Shown here one piece after another: positions 33,536 to 41,962 of a DNA stretch of 64,000 bases (position 1 is the stretch's first letter; each line of letters starts with the position of its first letter). The stretch is from a virus. The translations under genes and the position numbers were made by a program. The notes below the pieces were generated by a model. The model ran no database searches. It saw only the letters and a list, made by a program, of their open reading frames with translations, and was not told the origin of the DNA. The stretch covers positions 45,483 through 109,482 of IMG/VR virus record IMGVR_UViG_3300023174_005626; one strand, written 5' to 3'.

Positions 33536-34626
33536 AAAAAATAGTAGTATTAGGTGGAGGTGGATTCATCGGAGGACACCTTGCAAAAAGATTAAAAGAA
33601 GAAGGTAATCACGTTAGAATCTGTGATATTAAAAAACACGAATACTTCTTTCAAGATGAAATATGTAACGAGTTTATTTTAGGGGATTTAACAGACCCTA
33701 AGGTCGTAGATTTAGTCATTGAAGAGGGAGTTGATGAAGTATATCAATTAGCTGCTGACATGGGTGGAGCTCTTTATATCTTTACTGGTGAGAACGACGC
33801 AAATCTTATGCACAACTCAGCAACCATCAACCTAAACGTATCAAGAGAATGTGTTAAGAAAAAAGTTGGAAAAGTATTTTATTCTTCTTCGGCTTGTATG
33901 TATCCTGAACACAACCAACTTGACCCATTAAATCCAAACTGTGAAGAAAGTTCCGCATATCCTGCGAACCCAGATTCAGAATACGGATGGGAAAAATTAT
34001 TCTCTGAAAGAGTATTTTTGGCATACCATAGAAACTACGGATTAAATGTAAGAATTGCAAGATTCCATAACATATTTGGGCCGCAAGGTACTTGGAAAGG
34101 TGGTCGAGAAAAATCGCCAGCAGCAATGTGTAGAAAAGTCGCTGAAGCTAAAGACGGAGATATTATTGAAGTGTGGGGTAACGGTATGCAAACACGTTCA
34201 TTCTTATATGTTGAGGAATGTGTTGAGGCAGTTCTAAGATTAATGAACAGTGACTTCACTGGACCTGTTAATATTGGTAGTGAAGAAATGGTAACAATCA
34301 ACCAACTTGCTGGAATGGCAATTGCAATTTCTGAAAAGAATTTAGAAATCAAAAACATTGATGGAGAAGAATTTGTTCAAAAATATGGATTCAAATGTCC
34401 ATTAGGTGTTAAAGGTAGAAATTCAGATAATAAACTTTACCGAGAAAAAATTGGATGGGAAGTTAGTCAACCACTTTCAATTGGGCTAAAAAAGACTTAT
34501 AATTGGATTAAGTCACAAGTTGACCATGTAGAACTTAACACTCCTTGGATTTATGAAAGTCCTGATGGTGGTAATTCAATCTACAGAAGAGAACCAGGTA
34601 GTTTAGAAAAACAAAAAATTAAATAA
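33532..34626 (+). CDS. gme: GDP-mannose 3,5-epimerase homologue
   Basis: A 364-residue extended SDR enzyme close to plant GDP-mannose 3,5-epimerase. VLGGGGFIGGHLAKRL binds NAD. Catalytic residues fall at plant spacing: C122 in SSSACMYPE, Y151 and K155 in SEYGWEKL, and K194 in WKGGREKSPAAMCRK (Arabidopsis C145, Y174, K178, K217, all 23 apart). RFHNIFGPQGTWKGGREKSP and MQTRSFLYVEECVEAVLRL also match. The plant enzyme converts GDP-mannose to GDP-L-galactose and GDP-L-gulose. A roughly 15-residue insertion before GRNSDNKLY and a 25-residue C-terminal addition distinguish it. It would supply a rare L-sugar to the operon's transferases. Confidence 0.88.
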   Translation: MKKIVVLGGGGFIGGHLAKRLKEEGNHVRICDIKKHEYFFQDEICNEFILGDLTDPKVVDLVIEEGVDEVYQLAADMGGALYIFTGENDANLMHNSATINLNVSRECVKKKVGKVFYSSSACMYPEHNQLDPLNPNCEESSAYPANPDSEYGWEKLFSERVFLAYHRNYGLNVRIARFHNIFGPQGTWKGGREKSPAAMCRKVAEAKDGDIIEVWGNGMQTRSFLYVEECVEAVLRLMNSDFTGPVNIGSEEMVTINQLAGMAIAISEKNLEIKNIDGEEFVQKYGFKCPLGVKGRNSDNKLYREKIGWEVSQPLSIGLKKTYNWIKSQVDHVELNTPWIYESPDGGNSIYRREPGSLEKQKIK

Positions 34627-34627
34627 A

Positions 34628-35008
34628 ATGGTAACAGTTCCTGTTAGTGTTGGAGAAATGATTGATAAGTTATCAATCCTCCAAGTAAAAAAGAATAATG
34701 TAAAAGATGAAAACAAATTAGTCTTCATCAACAAAGAGTTTGAATTACTTTATAATTTTTCTTCAGAGTATCTTAGTAATTTAGAAACAGAATCAATTTA
34801 TCACAGATTGGTTGAAGTCAATTCTAATCTTTGGGAGGTTGAAGACAAATTAAGAATCATGGAAAAAGAACAAAGATTTGATGATGAATTTATATCCTTA
34901 GCAAGGAAAGTATATTTTACGAATGATGAAAGATTTACATTAAAAAATGAAATTAATCTAATAACGGATTCAGAAATCCGAGAGATTAAAGATTATGTAA
35001 AGTATTAA
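34628..35008 (+). CDS. DUF6165-like protein
   Basis: A 126-residue protein with VPVSVGEMIDKLSILQVKKN at the start, VNSNLWEVEDKLRIMEKEQ in the middle and FISLARKVYFTNDERFTLKN near the end. This pattern matches a domain of unknown function (DUF6165) that in bacteria accompanies lipopolysaccharide and glycan genes. It is almost entirely helical and charged. Placement just behind two epimerases agrees with a glycan-linked role. Biochemical function unknown. Confidence 0.7.
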   Translation: MVTVPVSVGEMIDKLSILQVKKNNVKDENKLVFINKEFELLYNFSSEYLSNLETESIYHRLVEVNSNLWEVEDKLRIMEKEQRFDDEFISLARKVYFTNDERFTLKNEINLITDSEIREIKDYVKY

Positions 35009-35025
35009 ATAATAAAAAAATATTA

Positions 35026-35760
35026 ATGGGTAAAACAACCAGAAGACAACCGACTCAAACTCCCACTCAAGAAGAGGGAATCGTCAAAACAAAAAAACAA
35101 TTAATTTGTTCAATTGTAAAAAAGAAAACTAAACAAAAATTTTTATCTGAAAGTCAAAGAATTTATTACGAAACATTATTATCAAACCAAATAACAATTT
35201 GTTCAGGCCCAGCAGGTGTTGGTAAAAGTTATATTGCAATGAAATGTGCTGTAGACTTATTAGTTGACCCTGAAACACCATTTGAAAAAATTATTATTGT
35301 TAGACCAGCAGTTGAAGCAGAAGAAAAACTTGGAAGTTTGCCTGGCGGTGTTGAAGAAAAATTAGACCCTTATATATTCCCATCATATTATCTTTTAAAT
35401 AAAATAATTGGTAAAGAATCAAGAGAAAAATTGAAAGATATTGAAGCGATTGAGGTTTTTGCGTTAGCTTACATGAGAGGAATGAATATAGATAATTCAA
35501 TTCTTATTTTTGAAGAGGCACAAAACTCAACTCCAAGTCAAATGAAACTCTTATTAACAAGGATTGGTTTCAATTCAAAATTTTTTATATCAGGTGATTT
35601 AGAACAATTTGATAGGCACAAAGATAAAACACAAACAGGATTGTGGGACGCATTGAAAAAATTCCAAAACATGAACGATATTGGTGTTTTTGAATTTAGT
35701 CCTGAGGACATTGTTAGAAATCCGTTGATTTCAGACATATTAAAAAGATACGAAGAATGA
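35026..35760 (+). CDS. phoH: PhoH-like ATPase
   Basis: A 244-residue P-loop protein. ICSGPAGVGKSYIAMKCAVD is the Walker A loop (residues 61-68 GPAGVGKS), IIIVRPAVEAEEKLGSLPGG is the PhoH signature and ILIFEEAQNSTPSQMKLLLT contains Walker B; FFISGDLEQFDRH follows. About 40 Lys/Arg/Thr-rich residues precede the domain. PhoH-type proteins are common in marine and freshwater T4-like phages; they are thought to act as RNA helicases or ribonuclease partners in stress, but the phage role is not settled. Overlaps the next gene by four bases. Confidence 0.92.
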   Translation: MGKTTRRQPTQTPTQEEGIVKTKKQLICSIVKKKTKQKFLSESQRIYYETLLSNQITICSGPAGVGKSYIAMKCAVDLLVDPETPFEKIIIVRPAVEAEEKLGSLPGGVEEKLDPYIFPSYYLLNKIIGKESREKLKDIEAIEVFALAYMRGMNIDNSILIFEEAQNSTPSQMKLLLTRIGFNSKFFISGDLEQFDRHKDKTQTGLWDALKKFQNMNDIGVFEFSPEDIVRNPLISDILKRYEE

Positions 35761-36368
35761 AAATAGGAATAGAAATTAATGGAGTACTAAGAGACACTCT
35801 GAAAAAAGTTCAACAAGAGTATGAAAAGTGGTACCTCAATGAAAATTTGAAGGAACTGAAACTAATTGAGGATGACCCGACCATTGAAAGAAAGATAATA
35901 TCAGATGTTACTTCATTAGAATTAACCAAACATTTATCATTTAAAGATGAAAACGAAGTTTATAATTTTCTATACAAAGAACATACCATGGAAATTTTTG
36001 GTCATGCAGGTTCTGTTGAGTATAATGGGATGAGTGATTTAAATGATTTTTATTTTGATATGAGAGATTCTCACGAAATCATTATTGTTTCTGATGAAAT
36101 TGGAAAATCAAAACCAGCATCTCTATTCTTTTTAGCTAAGTTTGGTTGTTTAGTTGAAAACATTAAATTTTATAGTGAAATTACAATTAATTCATTATGG
36201 GATTCAATAGACATTTTACTTACAGCAAATCCTAATCTATTATTAAATCACCCAACAAATAAACGAGTAATAAAATTTAATACTGATTACAACTCCAACA
36301 TTAAAGTTGAGAATGAAATATCAAGTATGAAAGAACTCAAAACAAAAATAGAACAAATATATGCTTAA
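35757..36368 (+). CDS. HAD-like protein with altered catalytic motif
   Basis: A 203-residue protein with the outline of a haloacid-dehalogenase phosphatase or 5'-nucleotidase: MKIGIEINGVLRDT at the start, HEIIIVSDEIGKSKPASLFF in place of motif II/III (V-S and K-x-x-x), and LWDSIDILLTANPNLL near motif IV. In active enzymes motif I is D-x-D-G; here it is E6-x-N8-G, so both aspartates (nucleophile and acid/base) are changed. It may bind a phosphorylated ligand without turnover or act by another chemistry. The ATG overlaps the phoH stop codon. Role unknown. Confidence 0.65.
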   Translation: MKIGIEINGVLRDTLKKVQQEYEKWYLNENLKELKLIEDDPTIERKIISDVTSLELTKHLSFKDENEVYNFLYKEHTMEIFGHAGSVEYNGMSDLNDFYFDMRDSHEIIIVSDEIGKSKPASLFFLAKFGCLVENIKFYSEITINSLWDSIDILLTANPNLLLNHPTNKRVIKFNTDYNSNIKVENEISSMKELKTKIEQIYA

Positions 36369-36642
36369 TGTTTTAGGAGAAAATTATTATGTAGATTTAG
36401 ATGCCATTGAAGAGTATCTTGATATGACTGATGAAGTATCTATCGAACCAACAAGTGGTACAACAGAAATGAGAATTAATATCATAAAATTTGAAATGGT
36501 TAAAATGATGTTAGAAACTGTATTATCAGAACACGACGATGTTGATGAGAGTTTAGGTATAAAATCATCTACAAAAACAAGTATCCCTTTCAAAATTGCA
36601 TTTAACAGTTTATTAAATAAAAACCTTATCAATCATTATTAA
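36361..36642 (+). CDS. Unknown small acidic protein
   Basis: A 93-residue protein beginning MLNVLGENYYVDLDAIEEYL, acidic, with a helix around FEMVKMMLETVLSEHDDVDE and ending FNSLLNKNLINHY. It overlaps the HAD-like gene by eight bases and is followed immediately by a glycosyltransferase, so it belongs to the same operon. No known family is recognised. Confidence 0.55.
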   Translation: MLNVLGENYYVDLDAIEEYLDMTDEVSIEPTSGTTEMRINIIKFEMVKMMLETVLSEHDDVDESLGIKSSTKTSIPFKIAFNSLLNKNLINHY

Positions 36643-36643
36643 T

Positions 36644-37696
36644 ATGGAAAATACATTAAAAGAAAAAGTACTTAAATCCATTGAAGTATTAAAAAACAAA
36701 CAAGCAAGAATTTATTTCCTAACACAAGATACAAAAGGAAATGCAAAAGCTTCTGTTAGATTTATATACCAAGTAGCAAAAACACTAAAAGATGCAGGAT
36801 TCAATCCAATCATCTTACACGAAAAAAACGACTATGCTGGTGTTGCAAAATGGCTTGGCGAAGAATATATGAATATTCCTCACAGAGTTATTGAAGGTCA
36901 AAATTTAGAAATATCTCCTGAAGATTTTTTAATTATTCCTGAAATTTTTGGTTTCATGATGGAACAAGTTAAACAATTGCCTTGTGCTAAGGTTGTTTTG
37001 GCACAGTCTTACGCTTACATTGTTGAAACTCTACAACCAGGTCAAAACTGGGCACAATATGGTTTCTTTAAATGTTTAACAACAACAAATAATCAAAAGG
37101 ACTATATTGAAAGGGTAATGAGACAATCAACGTGTGATGTTATCAAACCTTATATCTCAGAAAACTTCCACCCTAAATCACAACCACCAATGCCAATTGT
37201 TGGTGTTCATACTAAAGAACAAAGTGACGCAATTAACATTATTAAAACATTTTATTTAAAATTCCCTCAATATAGATGGTTTACATTTAGAGATTTGAGA
37301 GGACTTACAGAAGTTGAGTTTTCTAATTCACTAAGAGATTGTTTTGTTAGTGTTTGGATTGATGACGAAAGTGGATTTGGTACATTCCCATTAGAATCTA
37401 TGAAATCTAATGTTCCTGTAATTGGAAAAGTTCCAAACTTGCCAGCAGAGTGGATGACTGAAGAAAATGGTATTTGGATTACAGACAAAACTTTATTCGC
37501 AGATGTAATTGCAGACTTTATTCAAAATTGGTTAGAAGATAATATCAAACCTGAAATGTATGAAGAAATGAAAAAGACATCAGACAAATACTCAAATAAA
37601 CAAGAATTTGAAAGTTCTGTGACAACTTTATTCTCAAAGTTTTTAAGTAACAGAGCAGATTCATTTGAAGAACAAATCATTAAAACAGAAGAATAA
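36644..37696 (+). CDS. GT-B-like glycosyltransferase
   Basis: A 350-residue protein. ARIYFLTQDTKGNAKASVRF and LKDAGFNPIILHEKNDY suggest the N-terminal Rossmann half of a GT-B fold. The C-terminal half has RDCFVSVWIDDESGFGTFPL and ESMKSNVPVIGKVPNLPAEW, the place of the family 4 E-x-x-x-x-G-x-PV donor motif. There is no membrane segment. It starts one base after the previous stop and ends one base before the next ATG. The domain order fits family 4 or a related class; sugar not known. Confidence 0.7.
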   Translation: MENTLKEKVLKSIEVLKNKQARIYFLTQDTKGNAKASVRFIYQVAKTLKDAGFNPIILHEKNDYAGVAKWLGEEYMNIPHRVIEGQNLEISPEDFLIIPEIFGFMMEQVKQLPCAKVVLAQSYAYIVETLQPGQNWAQYGFFKCLTTTNNQKDYIERVMRQSTCDVIKPYISENFHPKSQPPMPIVGVHTKEQSDAINIIKTFYLKFPQYRWFTFRDLRGLTEVEFSNSLRDCFVSVWIDDESGFGTFPLESMKSNVPVIGKVPNLPAEWMTEENGIWITDKTLFADVIADFIQNWLEDNIKPEMYEEMKKTSDKYSNKQEFESSVTTLFSKFLSNRADSFEEQIIKTEE

Positions 37697-37697
37697 T

Positions 37698-38504
37698 ATG
37701 GAAAATAAATTATCATTATCAGTTATACTACCAATTAAGTCAGCAAAAGCAAAAGACTTTGACGAACTTTTTGGAAAAGCAATTAATTCTTTAAAAGAAC
37801 AAAAAGTTGATTTTGAAGAATTAGTAATCGTCCATACTCAAGAAGAAACTTTAATTAGTGTTTTAGATAACTATGACTTTGGAAATATAAATGTTACCAA
37901 AGTATTATGGGATAAAGAACCAAACTATGCATCACAAGTAAATTATGGTATTGAAAAAGCAAAAGGTACTTGGGTTTCACTATTTGAATTTGATGATGAA
38001 TACTCATCAATTTGGTTTAAAAATATAAAAAAATATTCAGAATCATATCCCGATGTTCAAATGTTCTTACCTGTAGTTGTTGAGGTTGATGAAAAAGGGA
38101 TGTTTGCAGGATTCACTAATGAGGCAACTTTTGCGGCAAATTTTAGTCAAGAAATGGGATTCTTAACTAATGAAACTTTACAAGATTATCAAAACTTTCA
38201 AACCGCAGGTTCTGTTTTTAAGAAATCTGTGATTGAAGATTTTGGTGGGTTTAAATCATCAATAAAATTAACCTTTGTTTACGAATTTTTATTAAGATTA
38301 TCTTATAATTCTGTATCAATCATGACAATACCTAAGTTAGGATATAAACATGTTAACATGAGAGAAGGTTCAATATTTTGGACATATAAGAACGGAGAAA
38401 ACAAAATGATTGAGGACGAAGTTAAGTTTTGGATTCAAACTGCAAAGAAAGAATATTTTTTTACTGACGATAGAGTCATAAAATACCAATCAGAAAATGC
38501 ATAA
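37698..38504 (+). CDS. Glycosyltransferase family 2-like
   Basis: A 268-residue protein starting MENKLSLSVILPIKSAKAKD (an in-frame upstream ATG at 37665 lies within the previous gene). LSVILPIKS is the first strand of a GT-A fold, EELVIVHTQEET the second, and WVSLFEFDDEYSSIWFKNIK contains an acidic FDDE in the D-x-D position. Later NFQTAGSVFKKSVIEDFGGF is the acceptor-side segment of family 2. Last glycosyltransferase of the operon; the sigma-factor gene starts directly after its stop codon. Confidence 0.78.
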   Translation: MENKLSLSVILPIKSAKAKDFDELFGKAINSLKEQKVDFEELVIVHTQEETLISVLDNYDFGNINVTKVLWDKEPNYASQVNYGIEKAKGTWVSLFEFDDEYSSIWFKNIKKYSESYPDVQMFLPVVVEVDEKGMFAGFTNEATFAANFSQEMGFLTNETLQDYQNFQTAGSVFKKSVIEDFGGFKSSIKLTFVYEFLLRLSYNSVSIMTIPKLGYKHVNMREGSIFWTYKNGENKMIEDEVKFWIQTAKKEYFFTDDRVIKYQSENA

Positions 38505-39251
38505 ATGCAAGAAACTCTATCTGCACAAACAGAAGATGTTTCATCCAAAAAAAGAGGTAGAAAGGCAGTCAAAGAAAATTATTTTGATGTAAGAGAAGAA
38601 ACCGCAGTTAGAAAATTTTTAATTGCTGAAACCTCATACGAAAAAAACAAAATATATAATGAATTCTTAAGAGCTCCTCTTGATAAGATGATTTCATCAA
38701 TTATAAGACGTTACAAATTGTATCGTAAAGATATGGATTTTATTGAAATTCATACAGACACACATTCTTTTTTGATGACTAAGGTTGATAAATTCAAACC
38801 AGACAAAAACAAAAAAGCATATTCATATTTTGGAACGATTTGTAAAAATTATTTAATGGGTCAAATCATTAAAGACCAAAAAGAAACAAATCGTAAAATT
38901 TCATATGAAGACATTTCTTCAAGTATTGAAGAGAGACCTGACATGATTTATCGTATAGACGACGATATTGTTGAAACTGATGTTATAATAACTCAATACC
39001 TTAAAGAACTCAAAGATTTCATTGAAACTGAATCATTGAACGATAATGAAAAAAAATTAGGTTACGCATTAATTGATTTATTTGACAATTACGAAACTAT
39101 ATTTTCAGGTGCAGATAATAACAAATTCAATAAAAATGTCATACTACTTTCATTAAGAGAAATGACAAATCTTAGTACAAAAGAGATAAGAAGTTCAATA
39201 AAAAGATTCAAAAAACTTTATTTAGTTATTCAACATAAAATGAAAAACTAA
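38505..39251 (+). CDS. gp55: Sigma factor for late transcription, gp55-like
   Basis: A 248-residue protein with sigma region 2 features: RKDMDFIEIHTDTHSFLMTK, then VDKFKPDKNKKAYSYFGTIC and KNYLMGQIIKDQKETNRKIS, the pattern in which aromatic and basic residues melt the -10 element. This is close in arrangement to T4 gp55 ([21 protein letters not shown]). The C-terminus (LREMTNLSTKEIRSSIKRFK) resembles a region-4-type helix-turn-helix, which T4 gp55 lacks, so it may also contact upstream DNA. It probably directs host RNA polymerase to phage late promoters. Being the last gene of the glycan operon, it would be made with that operon, before late genes. Confidence 0.8.
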   Translation: MQETLSAQTEDVSSKKRGRKAVKENYFDVREETAVRKFLIAETSYEKNKIYNEFLRAPLDKMISSIIRRYKLYRKDMDFIEIHTDTHSFLMTKVDKFKPDKNKKAYSYFGTICKNYLMGQIIKDQKETNRKISYEDISSSIEERPDMIYRIDDDIVETDVIITQYLKELKDFIETESLNDNEKKLGYALIDLFDNYETIFSGADNNKFNKNVILLSLREMTNLSTKEIRSSIKRFKKLYLVIQHKMKN

Positions 39252-39258
39252 TTAAAAC

Positions 39259-39265
39259 TATTTAT
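39259..39265 (+). promoter_or_regulatory. TATTTAT late-promoter candidate for baseplate module
   Basis: Sense-oriented TATTTAT four bases before the ATG at 39270, between the sigma-factor gene and the first structural-type gene. Confidence 0.5.
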
Positions 39266-39269
39266 AGGT

Positions 39270-39635
39270 ATGCCAAGACCACAAAGAAAAGAAATTAATT
39301 TTACTAAAGATTCTATTTTAGCTCTTATGCAAGAAATTTATAATGAACTTGTAGAACAAAGACAAACCGCGATAAGAATCCAAAATAAAATGTTATCTAT
39401 GTTAAAGGACCCAGAGGATATGACAACTATCGGGCCAGTTATTGAAAAACAACAAAAAATTGTCAACGAATGTGTTGAAAAGAAAATTAGTCTTTCAAAA
39501 CTTCAATCAGGCATTTGGGAAAAATCAAACAATAATACTGAATCATTTTCTCTTGCCGATTTAGATGATGATTTAATTCAAAATCTTATAGAGAAAGATA
39601 TTTCCAATGATGAGGAAACTTATAAAATGAGATAA
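39270..39635 (+). CDS. Unknown coiled-coil protein
   Basis: A 121-residue helical protein starting MPRPQRKEINFTKDSILALM, with a long coiled-coil segment (IYNELVEQRQTAIRIQNKML and KQQKIVNECVEKKISLSKLQ) and an acidic end. It is the first gene behind the sigma factor and just before a large virion protein. By position it could be a small structural or chaperone protein; a late transcription co-activator is a less likely alternative. Not recognised. Confidence 0.5.
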   Translation: MPRPQRKEINFTKDSILALMQEIYNELVEQRQTAIRIQNKMLSMLKDPEDMTTIGPVIEKQQKIVNECVEKKISLSKLQSGIWEKSNNNTESFSLADLDDDLIQNLIEKDISNDEETYKMR

Positions 39636-39638
39636 GAT

Positions 39639-41759
39639 ATGCAAGCAGCACCAGATTTAAATTCTTTAGGACTAGATATATCTTCAAAGATTACTGCAAT
39701 TAAAACTGCAGTAGATACCTTAAAGCAAGAAAAAACTTTAAAAAAGTCTGTTGCTAATTCATCATCTTCTGCCGTCTCACAAATAACCTCTCAGTTAGAT
39801 AAAATTAAAGATTTACAAAAAAGATACCAAAGAGAACCTCCAACCTCTTTGGATAAACTATTAGATTTTTTATCACAAACTAGAGGAAATGGTGACAATA
39901 CTATAAAGTATTTAAGAAAAAAAATTTTAGAGGTGTCAGTAAAGATTGAACCTGAAGTGGTCAATATTCTTAAGGAGCAATCTATGAAAGCTTTAGGTTG
40001 TTCACAAGAACAAAGTTATAAAGGAGTTAGCCCACAAAGTCTACAACTACAACCATTACCTTTAATACCACAAGGACCAAATGATGGTTCAATATACATT
40101 CCTGTTCAATCGGTTGATTTTTTTTCTAACTTAAAACAATCACCAACGACAAACTTTGGAAAAGTATATTATGAAAAGCCAGAGCCATCTGCAGACACAA
40201 CTTTCAAACCTTTTGGTGGAGAGACTAACTTTCCAATGAATAAACAATTATATCAACTAACTAACGAAACTGGCAGGTCTTTATCTCAAATTTTAGGTAC
40301 AAATTATAAAGGTAAATCAGGTCAAAATTTGTTTGATGTCCAATATACAAAAACAAATGGATATGGAGTAACTGGTGATTATTTTAGAGTTATATTAATT
40401 GATAGGTTAAATAATAACGGAGCAAGTTTAAATAATAAGGTTGGTGAGTTTATTAGTGATTATTATAGTACAATAAATTTGGTCGACCCTGTTGATATTG
40501 GTGCCCAAATAGTTAATGTAATTTCAGGGGCAATGAACATTAGTGCAAAAATCGGAATTGGAGAACTTCAAAACCAATCAAAATTTGCATTAGTTGTTCA
40601 AAGAATATTAGGGTTATGTTTTGATGACCGTACTGAGATTGATGTAAGTGGTATTGCCAAAGTAGCAGAACTTGATGGAGTTGATGATACTTTTTTTGAA
40701 TTGAACGAAATTGATTTAAGAAACATTGACCAGAACATTTCAAATGTTCAAAACGGGGTAATGGAATTTGAAGAATGTGATAATGTAAAAGTACCTGTTG
40801 ATTCAGAATCTCTTGTTGACCAACTTATCTTATTTAGAGATAAATTAAGTGGACAAACAACTGAAGAAAAAGTTAAAACGTTAGAAACTATAATTGATTC
40901 AATTTCTCAAAATCCTGAGTGGAAGTCAAAACTTCCTTCAAGTTTTAATGCAAACATATCAATTGATAAGAATATTCTAAAGAAAATAGCTTTATCTGTT
41001 GTCGCAGGTATATTAACTCCAAAGAATTTATTACCCGTATTTTCGTTGTTATATGTTATACAATCAGGAGCAACATATACCTACAATCAAGCGGTAACAA
41101 GCGGAAACACATTAGTTAGTTCAGGGAACACGTTAATTAATTCAGGAACCACATTATTATCACAAACAAGTAATATTATTACTGACGGTAAAGACTTCTT
41201 ACAAAAGTGGAGAACATTTTCAATAGAAATGATTACCAAAATTAATGTAATCTTTTTAGAGACATTATTTCAAATATTGAAAAGGGATTTGTTACTTTTA
41301 ATTGGGGAAATTGTCATAGATATTGAGTCAAATAAAATCATGAGAAAGTATCAAAAAATTTTAGCATTAATTGCAGTTGCGTATGGGATTACACAACTAT
41401 TGAAAGATGATTACAGGAAATGTAAACCTTTGCTACAAGACATCTTAGCAATATTGAATGTTGTTGAAAGCGCAGGTAAAGTTCTTGGTATTTTCAAAAA
41501 GGACATTCCATTATCACTATTAGCATTTTCAGATGGATTACCAGGGTATTCTCCTGAAAGAGCTTTTATTAATGTGATTGAAGGTCTTCAAAAGATTGGG
41601 GTTCCTACAGGTGTTTTACCTGATGGGTCTCCTAATTTAATGTTGTTATATAATAAAATTACCCAAGACGGCATTGGTAAAGAAAAAAAGAATGAAAAAA
41701 TTGAAGCCTTTGGTGTTGGTGTTACAGGTATGGTTAAAGTTTATGGAGTTCCAGTATGA
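39639..41759 (+). CDS. Large unknown virion protein with hydrophobic segments
   Basis: A 706-residue protein. Helical N-terminal 120 residues (coiled coil), then a beta-rich middle with LSQILGTNYKGKSGQNLFDV, and a C-terminal third with hydrophobic stretches (KIALSVVAGILTPKNLLPVF and ILALIAVAYGITQLL) and a Gly/Ser/Thr repeat SGNTLVSSGNTLINSGTTLL. It lies in front of a gp5-like OB-fold baseplate protein and overlaps the next small gene by four bases. The hydrophobic helices could insert into the host membrane or line a baseplate pore. No family recognised; assignment as a baseplate or tail component is inferred from the neighbours. Confidence 0.55.
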   Translation: MQAAPDLNSLGLDISSKITAIKTAVDTLKQEKTLKKSVANSSSSAVSQITSQLDKIKDLQKRYQREPPTSLDKLLDFLSQTRGNGDNTIKYLRKKILEVSVKIEPEVVNILKEQSMKALGCSQEQSYKGVSPQSLQLQPLPLIPQGPNDGSIYIPVQSVDFFSNLKQSPTTNFGKVYYEKPEPSADTTFKPFGGETNFPMNKQLYQLTNETGRSLSQILGTNYKGKSGQNLFDVQYTKTNGYGVTGDYFRVILIDRLNNNGASLNNKVGEFISDYYSTINLVDPVDIGAQIVNVISGAMNISAKIGIGELQNQSKFALVVQRILGLCFDDRTEIDVSGIAKVAELDGVDDTFFELNEIDLRNIDQNISNVQNGVMEFEECDNVKVPVDSESLVDQLILFRDKLSGQTTEEKVKTLETIIDSISQNPEWKSKLPSSFNANISIDKNILKKIALSVVAGILTPKNLLPVFSLLYVIQSGATYTYNQAVTSGNTLVSSGNTLINSGTTLLSQTSNIITDGKDFLQKWRTFSIEMITKINVIFLETLFQILKRDLLLLIGEIVIDIESNKIMRKYQKILALIAVAYGITQLLKDDYRKCKPLLQDILAILNVVESAGKVLGIFKKDIPLSLLAFSDGLPGYSPERAFINVIEGLQKIGVPTGVLPDGSPNLMLLYNKITQDGIGKEKKNEKIEAFGVGVTGMVKVYGVPV

Positions 41760-41962
41760 TAAAAGAAGACTTTGAAAATATAATTAACGAGCAATCAAAT
41801 TTAAAAAATTTGCCAAATACAACTTTAGCAAATTTTATGGATTTATTATCTACTGATTTTGAAATAACAAAAGATAATATTATAAAACAAACAATTTATT
41901 TAGATAAATTAGAAGAATTGTATAATAACATTTTAAAAATATATCAAGAAAGAAATGGGTAA
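41756..41962 (+). CDS. Small helical protein in baseplate module
   Basis: A 68-residue helical, acidic protein (MIKEDFENIINEQSNLKNLP and KQTIYLDKLEELYNNILKIY). It overlaps the large virion gene by four bases and the next gene by eight, so translation is coupled across all three. No family recognised; probably a small structural or assembly protein. Confidence 0.5.
   Translation: MIKEDFENIINEQSNLKNLPNTTLANFMDLLSTDFEITKDNIIKQTIYLDKLEELYNNILKIYQERNG

Noticed and set aside
33854-34358. Minus-strand frames inside the GDP-mannose epimerase gene
   Set aside because: They mirror a strongly conserved plus-strand enzyme and show no protein features.
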